Source: PFJX01 sp964542455 (lineage in GTDB: Bacteria; Pseudomonadota; Gammaproteobacteria; Burkholderiales; Thiobacillaceae). Taken from it: DNA of 64,000 nt. Shown here piece by piece: positions 52,650 through 61,524 of the stretch. The stretch is from contig CAZIUC010000004.1 in NCBI GenBank assembly GCA_964542455.1, forward strand, positions 62,001-126,000, in the 5' to 3' direction. The notes beneath the pieces were generated by a model that saw only the letters and a list, made by a program, of their open reading frames with translations, was not told where the DNA came from and made no database searches. The translations under genes were made by a program, and so were the position numbers. How positions within the stretch are numbered: the stretch's first letter is position 1; each line of letters starts with the position of its first letter.

Positions 52650-52676
52650 TGTAGCGCCGGCGTCTCGCCGGCACGA
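52650..52676. repeat. half copy of the dispersed palindromic element
   Basis: TGTAGCGCCGGCG, then TCT, then CGCCGGCAC form one hairpin directly after the stop of the exported Ig-like gene and before the giant gene. It matches one arm of the elements at 46608 and 60181. Confidence 0.75.
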
Positions 52677-52712
52677 CTGGGTTGGGTGGCGGTTCTGGTG
52701 AGGAGGCAAGAC

Positions 52713-55700
52713 ATGCGGCGCGGAACGATAGTCTGGACGCGGTTTTCTCCGGTCGTTCACGGGCTGCTTTGCTTCGCCCTGTTCCTGGCGCAACCGTTCG
52801 CTCTGGCGTCCAGCCCCTTCGCCGGCGTTGGGGTCGATGGCGGTAGCACGGATGCCATCGGCGCGCCGCCACCCAAGCGCGGCGGTTTCGCGCCCGCTTC
52901 CGACGCGGTTGCCGCGCCTGTCACCGCGCCGAGCGGCGATACTCGTTCACCGTCCACCTCGGATGGCCTGAGCGCGCCGGCCACGCGAGCGCCGGTCATT
53001 CCGCGGCCGTTCCAGCCGCCTACCCTGATGGCGCCGCGCGTGCTGGGCATGTATCCCAACGAATTTACCCAAGGCACCAGCTATAGCGTCAGCCTGTCCG
53101 GCGAGAACCTGAATCCGACTGTGAAGCCCGATTTCGGCGCCGGCATTCTGGTGAAAGGCGCGCCGGTATTGCTCTATGGCGGCAAGTTGAAGGTGTCCAT
53201 CGACGTGTTGCCGTTCGCCACCACCGGGAAGCGCAAGTTGGGCTTGGCGGGCGTGTTCGGCGCGGCGCTGGAACAGCAGGTGGAATTCCAGGTGCTCCAG
53301 CAGACGGCCAAGGCGGCCGCGCCCAAGGCCAAGCGGGTGAAGCTTCCGGAAACCGATTTGAAACAGGTGTTCAAGGGGAAAATCCTGCTCGACGCTCCGG
53401 CCTGGCACAAACAGACCGCCAGCCAGGCCGCGCCCAAGGGGCCGGACGGCAAACCGCTGGGGCCGCCGACGCCGATCTACCAGGACCTGCATCCCACCCT
53501 GGACGACACCCTGCTGTTCATCTGGCATGAGCAGAACAAGGGGCTGGCGGAGCGTTTCGAGATTCGCTTCTATCTCCATGACAAGCTGCTCACCAAACGC
53601 GACATGGCGGTGCCGAGCGGCTCCGGCTGGGGTTCCATTCCGCATTACCGGCCGGATGCCGCCCTGATCGCTGAACTGTTCCAGGCGTTGAAGCCGCCGC
53701 CCGCGAGCGGGCAACTCGGCGTCAACCAGGGGCTCCAGTCGCAGAACGCCGCCAAGGCCAAACTGGCGGCGGGTATGGTGGCGGGCGTGGCGGGCGAATC
53801 CGGCGGTGATCTCGGGCTCGCCCAGGCCAAGGCCGATATTTCCTGGGAAGTGGCGGGTTTCCGTGAATACGCCAAGAGCGGCGTGGTGAAGAGCGCGCTG
53901 GCCGACCTTCCCGACGCGCCGCCGATTCAACTGGCGATGGGGTTCGCGCCGAAAGCGAAAAGCGCATCGGATGTCACCCAGGCGCAGGGGGTTTATGGCC
54001 AGTACGCCAAGCCGGAACTGGTCGACATCGAAGTGGAAATCTCCGATCGCTGGCCGCTCTACCTGCCCGACGCGCCCACCGGCCTCGCTTGCCCCTCGGC
54101 CATTTCGGCCGGCCTGTCGGTGAGCAACATCGATGCCGCCACCCAGAAAGGCAAGCTGGCCGGCGCCTCCGGCTTTACCTACGACCGCTTCCGTATCGAG
54201 GGGCACCTCAACCTCGGTGAAAGCCCCTACGCCACCCATGTCGACAAGAGCCAGGCCAGCACGCCGGATACGCAAACGACGATATCCACCGGCCTCGGCG
54301 GCAGCATAAGCATGGGCTCGCCGTCGCAAGTGATGTTCACCACCTGGAACTTCGACAACGTGTTCGTGGACTGGGGCGACGGCACCCAGGAACCCCTGGC
54401 TACCTTGATGTCCGGCGATGCCGGCGATTACGAGCGCGGCGATACGGTCGATCTGGACAACTCGGGCATCAAGTATGTCCACGCCTACGCCGGCGCCGGG
54501 CAGTACATCGTGCGCCTGTTCCAGTTGGGCGAGGACGACATCCAGGGCGGCGGCCAGCAGGTGGCGGCGTTGTCCGCCGATCTCGGCAACGCCACCCTGG
54601 GTACGGGCAACCTTTACAACGCCGCTCTGAATCTGTCCGGCGGCAGCCAGTCCCAGGCCGCGCAGGCGGAAGTGAAATACGGCCAGGCGGTGGCCGGCCG
54701 CGCCTACATGCTGTTTTGCCAGCCGCTGACGATCCAGCACCGCGCCGACCCGGACGCCGGCGGCCCGTTGAAGCTGGTGGACATCACGGTCGAAGGGGTG
54801 GATTCCGGCGACGGGGTTCCCAAGGTCGGCGCCGGCAAGCAAGGCAAGATCGAATCAAAGGCCAAGGCCAAGGCTGGCGCGAGCGGAACCGGTGTTGCCA
54901 GCGGCAGCACGGTTGCGCTCGCCAAGGTCGATACCGGCGCGCTGACGCTGGAGAAAGCGAAACTGAACTTCAACGCCCTGGCCCTGCTCGGCGGCGTTCC
55001 CGCCTACTCGACCTGCGACTATCAGCTCACACCCTACGGCCTGCTGCATTACACCGGCCAGGGCGAGGCGCGCACCCGCTGGTACGTGGACGGCATGGCC
55101 TTGCCGGCCGACGCGCCACGCCCGGTGGGGCCGTCGCAAGCGCGCCCGGACTCGGTGCTGAAGAATCCTCCCAATACCTGGGGGCCGCCTCCGGTGAGCG
55201 GCATCAACCTGCCGGCGCAAAGCCCGGTCGGCCTGGACAAACTCGGCATGCACGAGCTGCGCGTGGAAGCCGAAGCCCTGCCCGACAGCGCGCATCTGTT
55301 CGGCATGGTCGAGGCGGCGCTGGGCGGTGACGGCAGTGCCCAGGCGGGCCTGGCCAAGGCGGCGAAGGAGGGCGCGTTGCCGAAACTGGGATTGCTGGCC
55401 GGGCCCAAGGTGCCGATCAAGGGGGGGGCAGGAGGCGGCAAACCAGGTGGTGGCGGCCCCGGCCCGGTCCTGAACCTGATGTTCAACCAATGGTTCAATG
55501 ACGCGGCGCCGGTGAAGCTGGCGGCGACCGGCAAGAGCTATGCGCCGACGCAGAGCGTCAGCGACCTGCCCAAGGTGGATGTCACGCCGCTGGCCAAGAA
55601 TCCTCCGGTCTGGGCGGTATCGGAAGACCAACCCTATCTGGTGGTCGGCCACGACCCGGCGCAGCCCTGCACCTTCGACTTCCCGGTGTCGGACGGCAAA

Positions 55701-58283
55701 TTCAAGGTGGTCGGTCTGCAAGCCCCCGGCGGCAAGCCCAAGGTGACGCGATCGGGCGACCGCTACAGCGGCGCGGGTGACTTGCTGGTGCCGATTCCCG
55801 GTGGCGGCGCGCAAAAAGCGCCGGTGAACATCAAGAGCTGGAAAGTGGCGGAGGACGGACTCACCGTGCTGGACGGCCAGTTCAGCATCACCGCGCCGGG
55901 CCTGCCGGAACTCCAGATGCCCGCCCTGAAAGGCCATTTCACCCGTCTCGACGGCGTCGCCGGCAAACAGGTGGATGCCTGGCTGGATGCGCGATTGGCC
56001 AATTCCGCGCTGCCGGAGTCGGCCTCTGGCAGTCAGGTGCCGCGCTGGCAGGGCGCCAAGGCCAGCCTGTCGCCGGACGGCGACTGGTATGCCGATGGCC
56101 TGCCCATGGCGGAATTCCTGGTCTACGACAGCGGTTTCCGGATGAAGCCGCAAACCGTTGCGCTTGATCTTTCCACCAAGCAGGGCGCCGCGCCCGGTGG
56201 CCAGTGCATGGGTGGCGGTGGCAACGGCTGGCGCGGTGTCACCCTGGGCAAGTCGGACCTGCTGTTCTTCAATTTCGACATGCCCGGCGCGCCGCCCAAG
56301 GCGGTGGTGTCCGATTGGGGCATCGACGCCGACGGCCTGTGCGGCAAGGCCAACAGCGGCGCGGAAAGCCATGACTGGATGCGCGGCAAGATCGGCTGGA
56401 ACGGGGTCGAGGCCCGCGCCTGGGACGGCATCTTCAAGGCCACTTACGATGACCTCTGGGTCTATGTGCCCTGGCTCAACGCCAAACTGACCGGCGCCGG
56501 CGACCCGGTGCTCCTGGCCGGCAAGGGGCAGGGGCAGGGCGGCATCAGCCTGGTGCTCAAGGGCCAGCCCAAGACCCTGACTCACGGCCCGGTGACGCTG
56601 AAAGTCGATAACCTGGCCTTCACCAAGACCCCGCTCGGCCCCGGCGCCAACCCGCCCTCGCTGCCCGCCGCCAGCAGCGATGCCTGCTTCGACTTCCAGG
56701 GCGAAAGCCAGGTGTTCGCCAAGGATGTGTGCGTCAGCGATCTGTATTTCGCCTTCGACGGCCGCGCCTATTTCGCCGGCGCCGCCGAGAAGAGCGTCGG
56801 CCTCGCCGGCAAGAGCGGCAAGCTGGCGCAGGGCGCGGTCAGCCTCAAGCAAGTCAAGATCGGCACCAGTGGCGGCGGCGGCCGGCGCCTGAGCTTCGAT
56901 TTCCTCACCGATCTGAAGATTTCCCAGGCTCTGCCCGCCGTTCCGGTGCCGGTGTCGTACCAGGTGAACGAGCCCGCCACGGCGCAATACGTAGGCGGCG
57001 GCCCCTATACCGGCACGTTCGAGGTGAAATTCGACTCGCCCCTGGTCAAGGCCGCGATCAAGCCCGTCTATACCGGGGCCAAGGATGGCGGAAGCGTGGC
57101 GTCCAACCCGGTGCTGCTGGCCCTGGCCGATCTCGGTTACGCCTCGGACGCGCCCTTCATGGTGGCCCTGGGCGGTGGCGACAGCATCGTGTTCAAGGGC
57201 GATGTCGATCTCACCCAGTTCCAGATGCCGGTGCCGCTCAAGGGCCATTTCCTCCTTGGTTACCACGGCGACACGGATTTCTGGGCGACCAAGTTCACCT
57301 GGGCCCTGCCTTCAGGCGTCGTGCTGGTGCCCGGCGTGCTGAGCCTGTACGAATTCGGCGGCGGCCTCGGCTACCACGTCACCCGCGATTCCCTGGTCGG
57401 CGGCGGCCTGGACTTCGTCGAATACAGCGCCGCCGCCGTTCCGGTGGTCAACGCGATGGCGCTGGTCGGCACCGTGGATGGCGGTTTCATCTTCGCCGCG
57501 CGCGGCGATCTCAACATCAAGCCCGGCGGCGGCGATGCCGGCGTCGACATGACTTATAGCGCCTGGCTGTTGAGCGCCAGCCATTCCGGAACCGGGCCGA
57601 TCGCCGGCACCCTCGGCTATGGCGGCGGCGCCTTCACCGGCACGATGGGCGGCAAGTGGGGGCCGCCCGGCCTGGACGACCGCATCTATGTCGAGGCCGA
57701 TCCCACCGCCATCGGCTTCTCGGTCGGCGGCGGCGACTGGTACTTCAAGGCCGGCGGCAAGGCCGACCCGATCACCGGCTACTTCTTCGTCGCCAGCGGC
57801 CAGGCCTGGTTCGACCTCAACAGTTCCGGCGGCCTCCATGTCGGCGCCAAGGCCCATGCCCGCTTCCCGGACATCCAGTGCGACGGCGGCACCTGCGCCT
57901 ATGTCGACGGGGAGGTCGGCGTGGAAAGCGGCGTGCAGCTCAAGCCGATCCAGATCGACGCGAAAGGCAGCGCCGGCGTGACCGCCAGGGGTTGTCTGGC
58001 GGGGGCCTGTGCCTCGCTCAACGAATCGGTCAGCGTCCACGCGGCGGCGCCCAATCCACTCGTCCTCGGCTTCGGCTACAGCCTCAGCGCCTGCCCGGTC
58101 GGCAAACTCAACGTCAGCCTGCAAGTGTTGCCCAGCGTCGATCCCGGCATCAGCGCCGACCTGTGCTCGTTCGGCGAGATCGGCGGCGCCATCGCCTCGG
58201 GCGTCTCGGACGCCTGGGACGCGGCCACCGGCGCCGCCGAGGATGCCTATAACGCCGTCACCTCCTGCTTCGGACTCTGCTGA
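52713..58283 (+). CDS. 1856-residue exported giant protein with IPT- and PKD-like domains
   Basis: Start ATG 52713 has AGGAGG six bases upstream; the GTG at 52686 is less likely. A signal peptide (GLLCFALFLAQPFALA) is followed by a Pro/Ala-rich segment to about residue 105 and an IPT/TIG-like module (PRVLGMYPNEFTQGTSYSVS). A PKD-like module lies at about 541-620 (VFVDWGDGTQEP and YVHAYAGAGQYIVRL), and a glycine-rich hinge near 902. More than 900 residues of short beta-strand repeats rich in Gly, with paired cysteines, follow. The end is a helical Ala-rich tail with SCFGLC. I see no catalytic motif. It is probably an extracellular structural or adhesive protein; the next gene starts two bases later. 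Confidence 0.65.
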   Translation: MRRGTIVWTRFSPVVHGLLCFALFLAQPFALASSPFAGVGVDGGSTDAIGAPPPKRGGFAPASDAVAAPVTAPSGDTRSPSTSDGLSAPATRAPVIPRPFQPPTLMAPRVLGMYPNEFTQGTSYSVSLSGENLNPTVKPDFGAGILVKGAPVLLYGGKLKVSIDVLPFATTGKRKLGLAGVFGAALEQQVEFQVLQQTAKAAAPKAKRVKLPETDLKQVFKGKILLDAPAWHKQTASQAAPKGPDGKPLGPPTPIYQDLHPTLDDTLLFIWHEQNKGLAERFEIRFYLHDKLLTKRDMAVPSGSGWGSIPHYRPDAALIAELFQALKPPPASGQLGVNQGLQSQNAAKAKLAAGMVAGVAGESGGDLGLAQAKADISWEVAGFREYAKSGVVKSALADLPDAPPIQLAMGFAPKAKSASDVTQAQGVYGQYAKPELVDIEVEISDRWPLYLPDAPTGLACPSAISAGLSVSNIDAATQKGKLAGASGFTYDRFRIEGHLNLGESPYATHVDKSQASTPDTQTTISTGLGGSISMGSPSQVMFTTWNFDNVFVDWGDGTQEPLATLMSGDAGDYERGDTVDLDNSGIKYVHAYAGAGQYIVRLFQLGEDDIQGGGQQVAALSADLGNATLGTGNLYNAALNLSGGSQSQAAQAEVKYGQAVAGRAYMLFCQPLTIQHRADPDAGGPLKLVDITVEGVDSGDGVPKVGAGKQGKIESKAKAKAGASGTGVASGSTVALAKVDTGALTLEKAKLNFNALALLGGVPAYSTCDYQLTPYGLLHYTGQGEARTRWYVDGMALPADAPRPVGPSQARPDSVLKNPPNTWGPPPVSGINLPAQSPVGLDKLGMHELRVEAEALPDSAHLFGMVEAALGGDGSAQAGLAKAAKEGALPKLGLLAGPKVPIKGGAGGGKPGGGGPGPVLNLMFNQWFNDAAPVKLAATGKSYAPTQSVSDLPKVDVTPLAKNPPVWAVSEDQPYLVVGHDPAQPCTFDFPVSDGKFKVVGLQAPGGKPKVTRSGDRYSGAGDLLVPIPGGGAQKAPVNIKSWKVAEDGLTVLDGQFSITAPGLPELQMPALKGHFTRLDGVAGKQVDAWLDARLANSALPESASGSQVPRWQGAKASLSPDGDWYADGLPMAEFLVYDSGFRMKPQTVALDLSTKQGAAPGGQCMGGGGNGWRGVTLGKSDLLFFNFDMPGAPPKAVVSDWGIDADGLCGKANSGAESHDWMRGKIGWNGVEARAWDGIFKATYDDLWVYVPWLNAKLTGAGDPVLLAGKGQGQGGISLVLKGQPKTLTHGPVTLKVDNLAFTKTPLGPGANPPSLPAASSDACFDFQGESQVFAKDVCVSDLYFAFDGRAYFAGAAEKSVGLAGKSGKLAQGAVSLKQVKIGTSGGGGRRLSFDFLTDLKISQALPAVPVPVSYQVNEPATAQYVGGGPYTGTFEVKFDSPLVKAAIKPVYTGAKDGGSVASNPVLLALADLGYASDAPFMVALGGGDSIVFKGDVDLTQFQMPVPLKGHFLLGYHGDTDFWATKFTWALPSGVVLVPGVLSLYEFGGGLGYHVTRDSLVGGGLDFVEYSAAAVPVVNAMALVGTVDGGFIFAARGDLNIKPGGGDAGVDMTYSAWLLSASHSGTGPIAGTLGYGGGAFTGTMGGKWGPPGLDDRIYVEADPTAIGFSVGGGDWYFKAGGKADPITGYFFVASGQAWFDLNSSGGLHVGAKAHARFPDIQCDGGTCAYVDGEVGVESGVQLKPIQIDAKGSAGVTARGCLAGACASLNESVSVHAAAPNPLVLGFGYSLSACPVGKLNVSLQVLPSVDPGISADLCSFGEIGGAIASGVSDAWDAATGAAEDAYNAVTSCFGLC

Positions 58284-58285
58284 CC

Positions 58286-60172
58286 ATGCGCCGCCTGCTC
58301 ATCCTCCTGTTTCTGCTCTTCCCTCTCGCGGGGGTTGCCGCCGCGCCCAAGGGCACACCCGCCGGCAAGCTCATCACCCGCGTCTGGTCCGCCAGCGACG
58401 GCCAGGGCGCGGTGCGCCTGCTCTGGTTCATCCCGCCGGAGAAATGGGGCCACGGCTGGCGGATCGAGGATGACAACGGCCGCGTCCTCGCCCGCCGCGT
58501 CGTTCCCGCCAACGGCTTCGAACCCGGCGGCAACGCCATCGTTCTCGCGCTGAAAGCCATGTCGGACTGGGACTACGCGCAATCCGCCGGCCTCGCGATC
58601 GAACTCAAGGACTTGCCGCCGCGCCGCGCCGGCTTCGTGTTGCGCCGCCTCGACGCGCGCGGCGAACCCGATGGCGCCTGGCTCAAGACCACGCCGATCG
58701 ACATCGCCAGCGCCGCGCCGCCACCGCGCCCGCCCAAGGATTTGCGCGCCGAGGCGACGGCGGAGGGCGTCAAGCTCTACTGGCGCCCCAACCCCGGCCT
58801 CATGCCGCTCCTGGCTTATACGGTGGAACGCGACGATGGCCGCGCCGGCACCCGGTTGACCCGGCAACCTCTGGCGCTGGGCAACGACTGGTCGGCGGTG
58901 GGCGCGGCGTTCAGCGACGCCCAGGCGCCCACGGAAACCGAAGTCGTCTACCAGGTGCGTGGCATCGACCTCCTGGGCCGCGAATCCGCGGCCGCCACGG
59001 CGCGCGTCTTCGTTCCCGACTTCACCGCCCTGAATCCGCCGCGCGGGCTTCAGGCGCGCGCCGTGAAAACCCCGGTGGAATTGCAATGGCGGGCCAATGC
59101 CAGCCGCAACACCCAGGGCTACCTGGTCGAACGCGCCTTCCAGACCGCCGGCCCCTGGGAAGTCCTCACCCCAACCGGCCTGGCCGCGACCGGCTTTACC
59201 GACCGCGAGGCGCGGCCTGGTTCCACCCTGTTCTACCGCCTGCGCGCCATCGGCCCGCGCGGCGACTTCGGCGAACCGGGTTTGCCGTTGCCGGTCAACG
59301 TGCGCGGCGAGGCGCCGGCCGCGCCTCAGGGGCTGGCCGCCGAAGTCGGCCACAGCCGGGTGCGCCTGACCTGGCAAGCGGCGTCCGGCGCCGCCGCTTA
59401 TCACGTCGAACGGCGCGCCGGCGACGCCCGCGCCTGGAGCCGCCTGACCACCACGCCCACCCCGGAAACCCGCTACGACGACCTCTACGGCGGCAGCCCC
59501 GGCGGCCGTTTCGAATACCGCGTCCATGCCATCGCTCCGGACCAACAGACCGGCGAACCCGGCACGCCGCTCAGCGTCACCCTCCCCGACACCGTGCCGC
59601 CCTCGCCGCCTCACATCATCGCCACCTCCGGCGAGAACGGCCGCGTCCGCCTCGCCTTCCGCGCCGCCCTGCCGGAAGCCGATACGGCGAGCGTGCTGGT
59701 GCTGCGCGGCGCCAGCGCCAAGGAACCCGGCCTGGTGATCGGCGACCCGGTTTCCGTCGGCAAGGGCGAATTCATCGATACCTGGGTGGACGCCGGCAAG
59801 ACCTACGTCTACCGCCTGGTGGCCGTCGACGCCGCCGGCAATCGCGGCGACCCCGGCGCGGCCGTTCAGGTGCGCGTCGGCGCGCCGCCGCTCGGGGTGC
59901 CGGGCCGGCCCGAGGCGCGTTATCTGGCGGAACCCTTCCCGCACGTGAAACTGAATTTCGCCGAGCCGCCGCGTGGACTCTCGGTGCTGGTCGAAGCTGG
60001 AGATGGCAATGGCAATGGCGAACACTGGCATCCCGCCGCCGGCCCGGTGGCCGGTGGCGAGGCCATCGACCTCGCGCCGCGCCGCGATTCCCCCCGCTAC
60101 CGTTTGCGCTACCGCTCGGCCAATGGCGCCGTGGGCGAGGCGTCGGCGGAAGTGGTGGTCAGCATCCCCTGA
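58286..60172 (+). CDS. exported protein with about five fibronectin type III domains
   Basis: A 628-residue protein with a signal peptide (MRRLLILLFLLFPLAGVAAA). A unique N-terminal domain precedes FN3-like modules beginning near residues 145, 250, 345, 437 and 537. They are recognised by P-x-x-L-x-A at each start, an L-x-W or L-x-F core (VKLYWRPNPG, VELQWRANAS, VRLTWQAASG) and a late Y-x-V/L-R core. The last two modules have lost the tryptophan. It follows the giant gene by two bases, so the two are translationally coupled, which argues for a joint role at the cell surface. Confidence 0.75.
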   Translation: MRRLLILLFLLFPLAGVAAAPKGTPAGKLITRVWSASDGQGAVRLLWFIPPEKWGHGWRIEDDNGRVLARRVVPANGFEPGGNAIVLALKAMSDWDYAQSAGLAIELKDLPPRRAGFVLRRLDARGEPDGAWLKTTPIDIASAAPPPRPPKDLRAEATAEGVKLYWRPNPGLMPLLAYTVERDDGRAGTRLTRQPLALGNDWSAVGAAFSDAQAPTETEVVYQVRGIDLLGRESAAATARVFVPDFTALNPPRGLQARAVKTPVELQWRANASRNTQGYLVERAFQTAGPWEVLTPTGLAATGFTDREARPGSTLFYRLRAIGPRGDFGEPGLPLPVNVRGEAPAAPQGLAAEVGHSRVRLTWQAASGAAAYHVERRAGDARAWSRLTTTPTPETRYDDLYGGSPGGRFEYRVHAIAPDQQTGEPGTPLSVTLPDTVPPSPPHIIATSGENGRVRLAFRAALPEADTASVLVLRGASAKEPGLVIGDPVSVGKGEFIDTWVDAGKTYVYRLVAVDAAGNRGDPGAAVQVRVGAPPLGVPGRPEARYLAEPFPHVKLNFAEPPRGLSVLVEAGDGNGNGEHWHPAAGPVAGGEAIDLAPRRDSPRYRLRYRSANGAVGEASAEVVVSIP

Positions 60173-60180
60173 CGGGAAAG

Positions 60181-60248
60181 CCCCTGTAGCGCCGGCATCC
60201 CTGCCGGCGTCTTTGAAAACTGCCGGCTGGAAGCCGGCGCTACAGGGG
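60181..60248. repeat. dispersed palindromic element, copy 2 (inverted)
   Basis: Arms CCCCTGTAGCGCCGGC (60181-60196) and GCCGGCGCTACAGGGG (60233-60248) are perfectly complementary, enclosing two smaller hairpins. The whole element matches the reverse complement of the copy at 46608-46669 with few changes. It lies nine bases after the FN3 gene stop and could also act to end or stabilise that transcript. Confidence 0.9.
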
Positions 60249-60353
60249 TGTATCGCGGTAAATGATGCAATGCGCTATCGCTTATTGCACCCTGTGGCGG
60301 CTATGATTCCCGACCTTCGCATCCCGTTTCCACCGGCTTTTTCGAGGTATCCC

Positions 60354-61517
60354 ATGCTTTCCGGCCCCAGAGAGATCGTCACCCCCTTCCGTCAGATTCC
60401 GCTCGATGTTCCCGAGGGGATGAAAGCGAACGAGTTTTTCAACAGCACCGAGAACCTCAACGATCTGGTTCACAACAACGGCCTGTTGCAGAACCCGGAA
60501 GGGCTGTTGCTCTATCGCAAGGCGCTGGGCCACAGCAACGAGTTCGATACCTCGATCATCTACAACACCTCGCAAACCATCCTCGATCCACTCGGCCGCC
60601 CGGTGCGCCGCACCCAGGTGCCGGAACAGGTGAAGAACGTCTGGAACCGCATGAACCAGGTGATCATCGAGTACATGCTGGAACAGTATCCGGACCCGGA
60701 CAAGGCCCTGGTGCTGGCCGGCGAGGCGAGTTTGGACGCGACCTGGCCGTTGACTTCGCCCGGGGTGCCGAGCATCCGCATGCTGCATAACCACTTCATC
60801 GTGTTCAGCAAGGCCGAGTTGCGCGACGCGCCCATCGCCGACGCCAGCAACCCCAACCTGACCGACGGTGGCCAGCATTCGTTGTTTCAGGCCTATATGC
60901 GCGACGTCTACCAGGCGTTTTTCGATGAGCTCGATCTGCGGATACTGCGCCCGTGCCAGTCCGGTTCCTGCCGTATCGCCCTGACCGGTTATCCGCAGGG
61001 ACTGCCCAGTTGGGAAGTGACCGGCGGCGCCGAGTCGCTGAAGGAAGTCCGCTTCTGGAAGGAGTACGACACCATCCTGAAGGGCTTCATCGACTTCTAT
61101 CGCACCTTCTTCGGCCAGGTTTCCACCCGCAACGCGCCGCTGCCTCGCGACATCTATTTCCCCGCGTTGGTGGAGAACAAATTGCAGTTCAATAACGACC
61201 TGTTGAAGACCGCGAAGATGGTGCGTGATCGCTGTATCAAGGATGCCAAGTACGCCAACTCGATCCGTTGGCAGCCGGCTTTCAAGCAACTGATTTACCG
61301 CAATGATGCCGGCAAACTGATCGTCACCATCAGCCAGAACTCCATCGGCAACGCCATCACCGAATTGCTTGGCGTGGTGGTCAAGCGCGTGCCCGACGCC
61401 GATGCCTACGGCCGCGCCGAACCGGCACTGATCGAGAAGTTGCTGGAAGTGCGCCGCCGCCTGGTGGAAGCCGACCTGGGCTGGGGTATTGCCACTCCGC
61501 ATTGGGGCGCGGCCTAA
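60354..61517 (+). CDS. unrecognised 387-residue soluble protein
   Basis: ATG 60354 is preceded by GAGGT at six bases spacing. The protein has no signal peptide or membrane segment. Notable segments are an N-terminal FFNSTENLNDLVHNNG, a central IRMLHNHFIVFSK with two histidines flanking Asn, the pair CQSGSC, and a C-terminal LEKLLEVRRRLVEADLGWG. HNHF followed by a hydrophobic strand recalls nucleotide-binding HIT-type proteins, but I cannot place it in any family. The GAF-GGDEF-EAL gene follows after seven bases, so the two are probably co-transcribed and functionally linked. Confidence 0.6.
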   Translation: MLSGPREIVTPFRQIPLDVPEGMKANEFFNSTENLNDLVHNNGLLQNPEGLLLYRKALGHSNEFDTSIIYNTSQTILDPLGRPVRRTQVPEQVKNVWNRMNQVIIEYMLEQYPDPDKALVLAGEASLDATWPLTSPGVPSIRMLHNHFIVFSKAELRDAPIADASNPNLTDGGQHSLFQAYMRDVYQAFFDELDLRILRPCQSGSCRIALTGYPQGLPSWEVTGGAESLKEVRFWKEYDTILKGFIDFYRTFFGQVSTRNAPLPRDIYFPALVENKLQFNNDLLKTAKMVRDRCIKDAKYANSIRWQPAFKQLIYRNDAGKLIVTISQNSIGNAITELLGVVVKRVPDADAYGRAEPALIEKLLEVRRRLVEADLGWGIATPHWGAA

Positions 61518-61524
61518 GCCGACC

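Noticed and set aside
52947..54842. 631-codon minus-strand frame inside the giant gene
   Set aside because: It has the same antisense composition, while the plus strand has a signal peptide, RBS and recognisable modules.
54855..57266. 803-codon open frame on the minus strand inside the giant gene
   Set aside because: It mirrors the plus-strand gene, lacks a ribosome binding site, and its translation is rich in the H/R/G/Q mixture typical of antisense frames in high-GC DNA.
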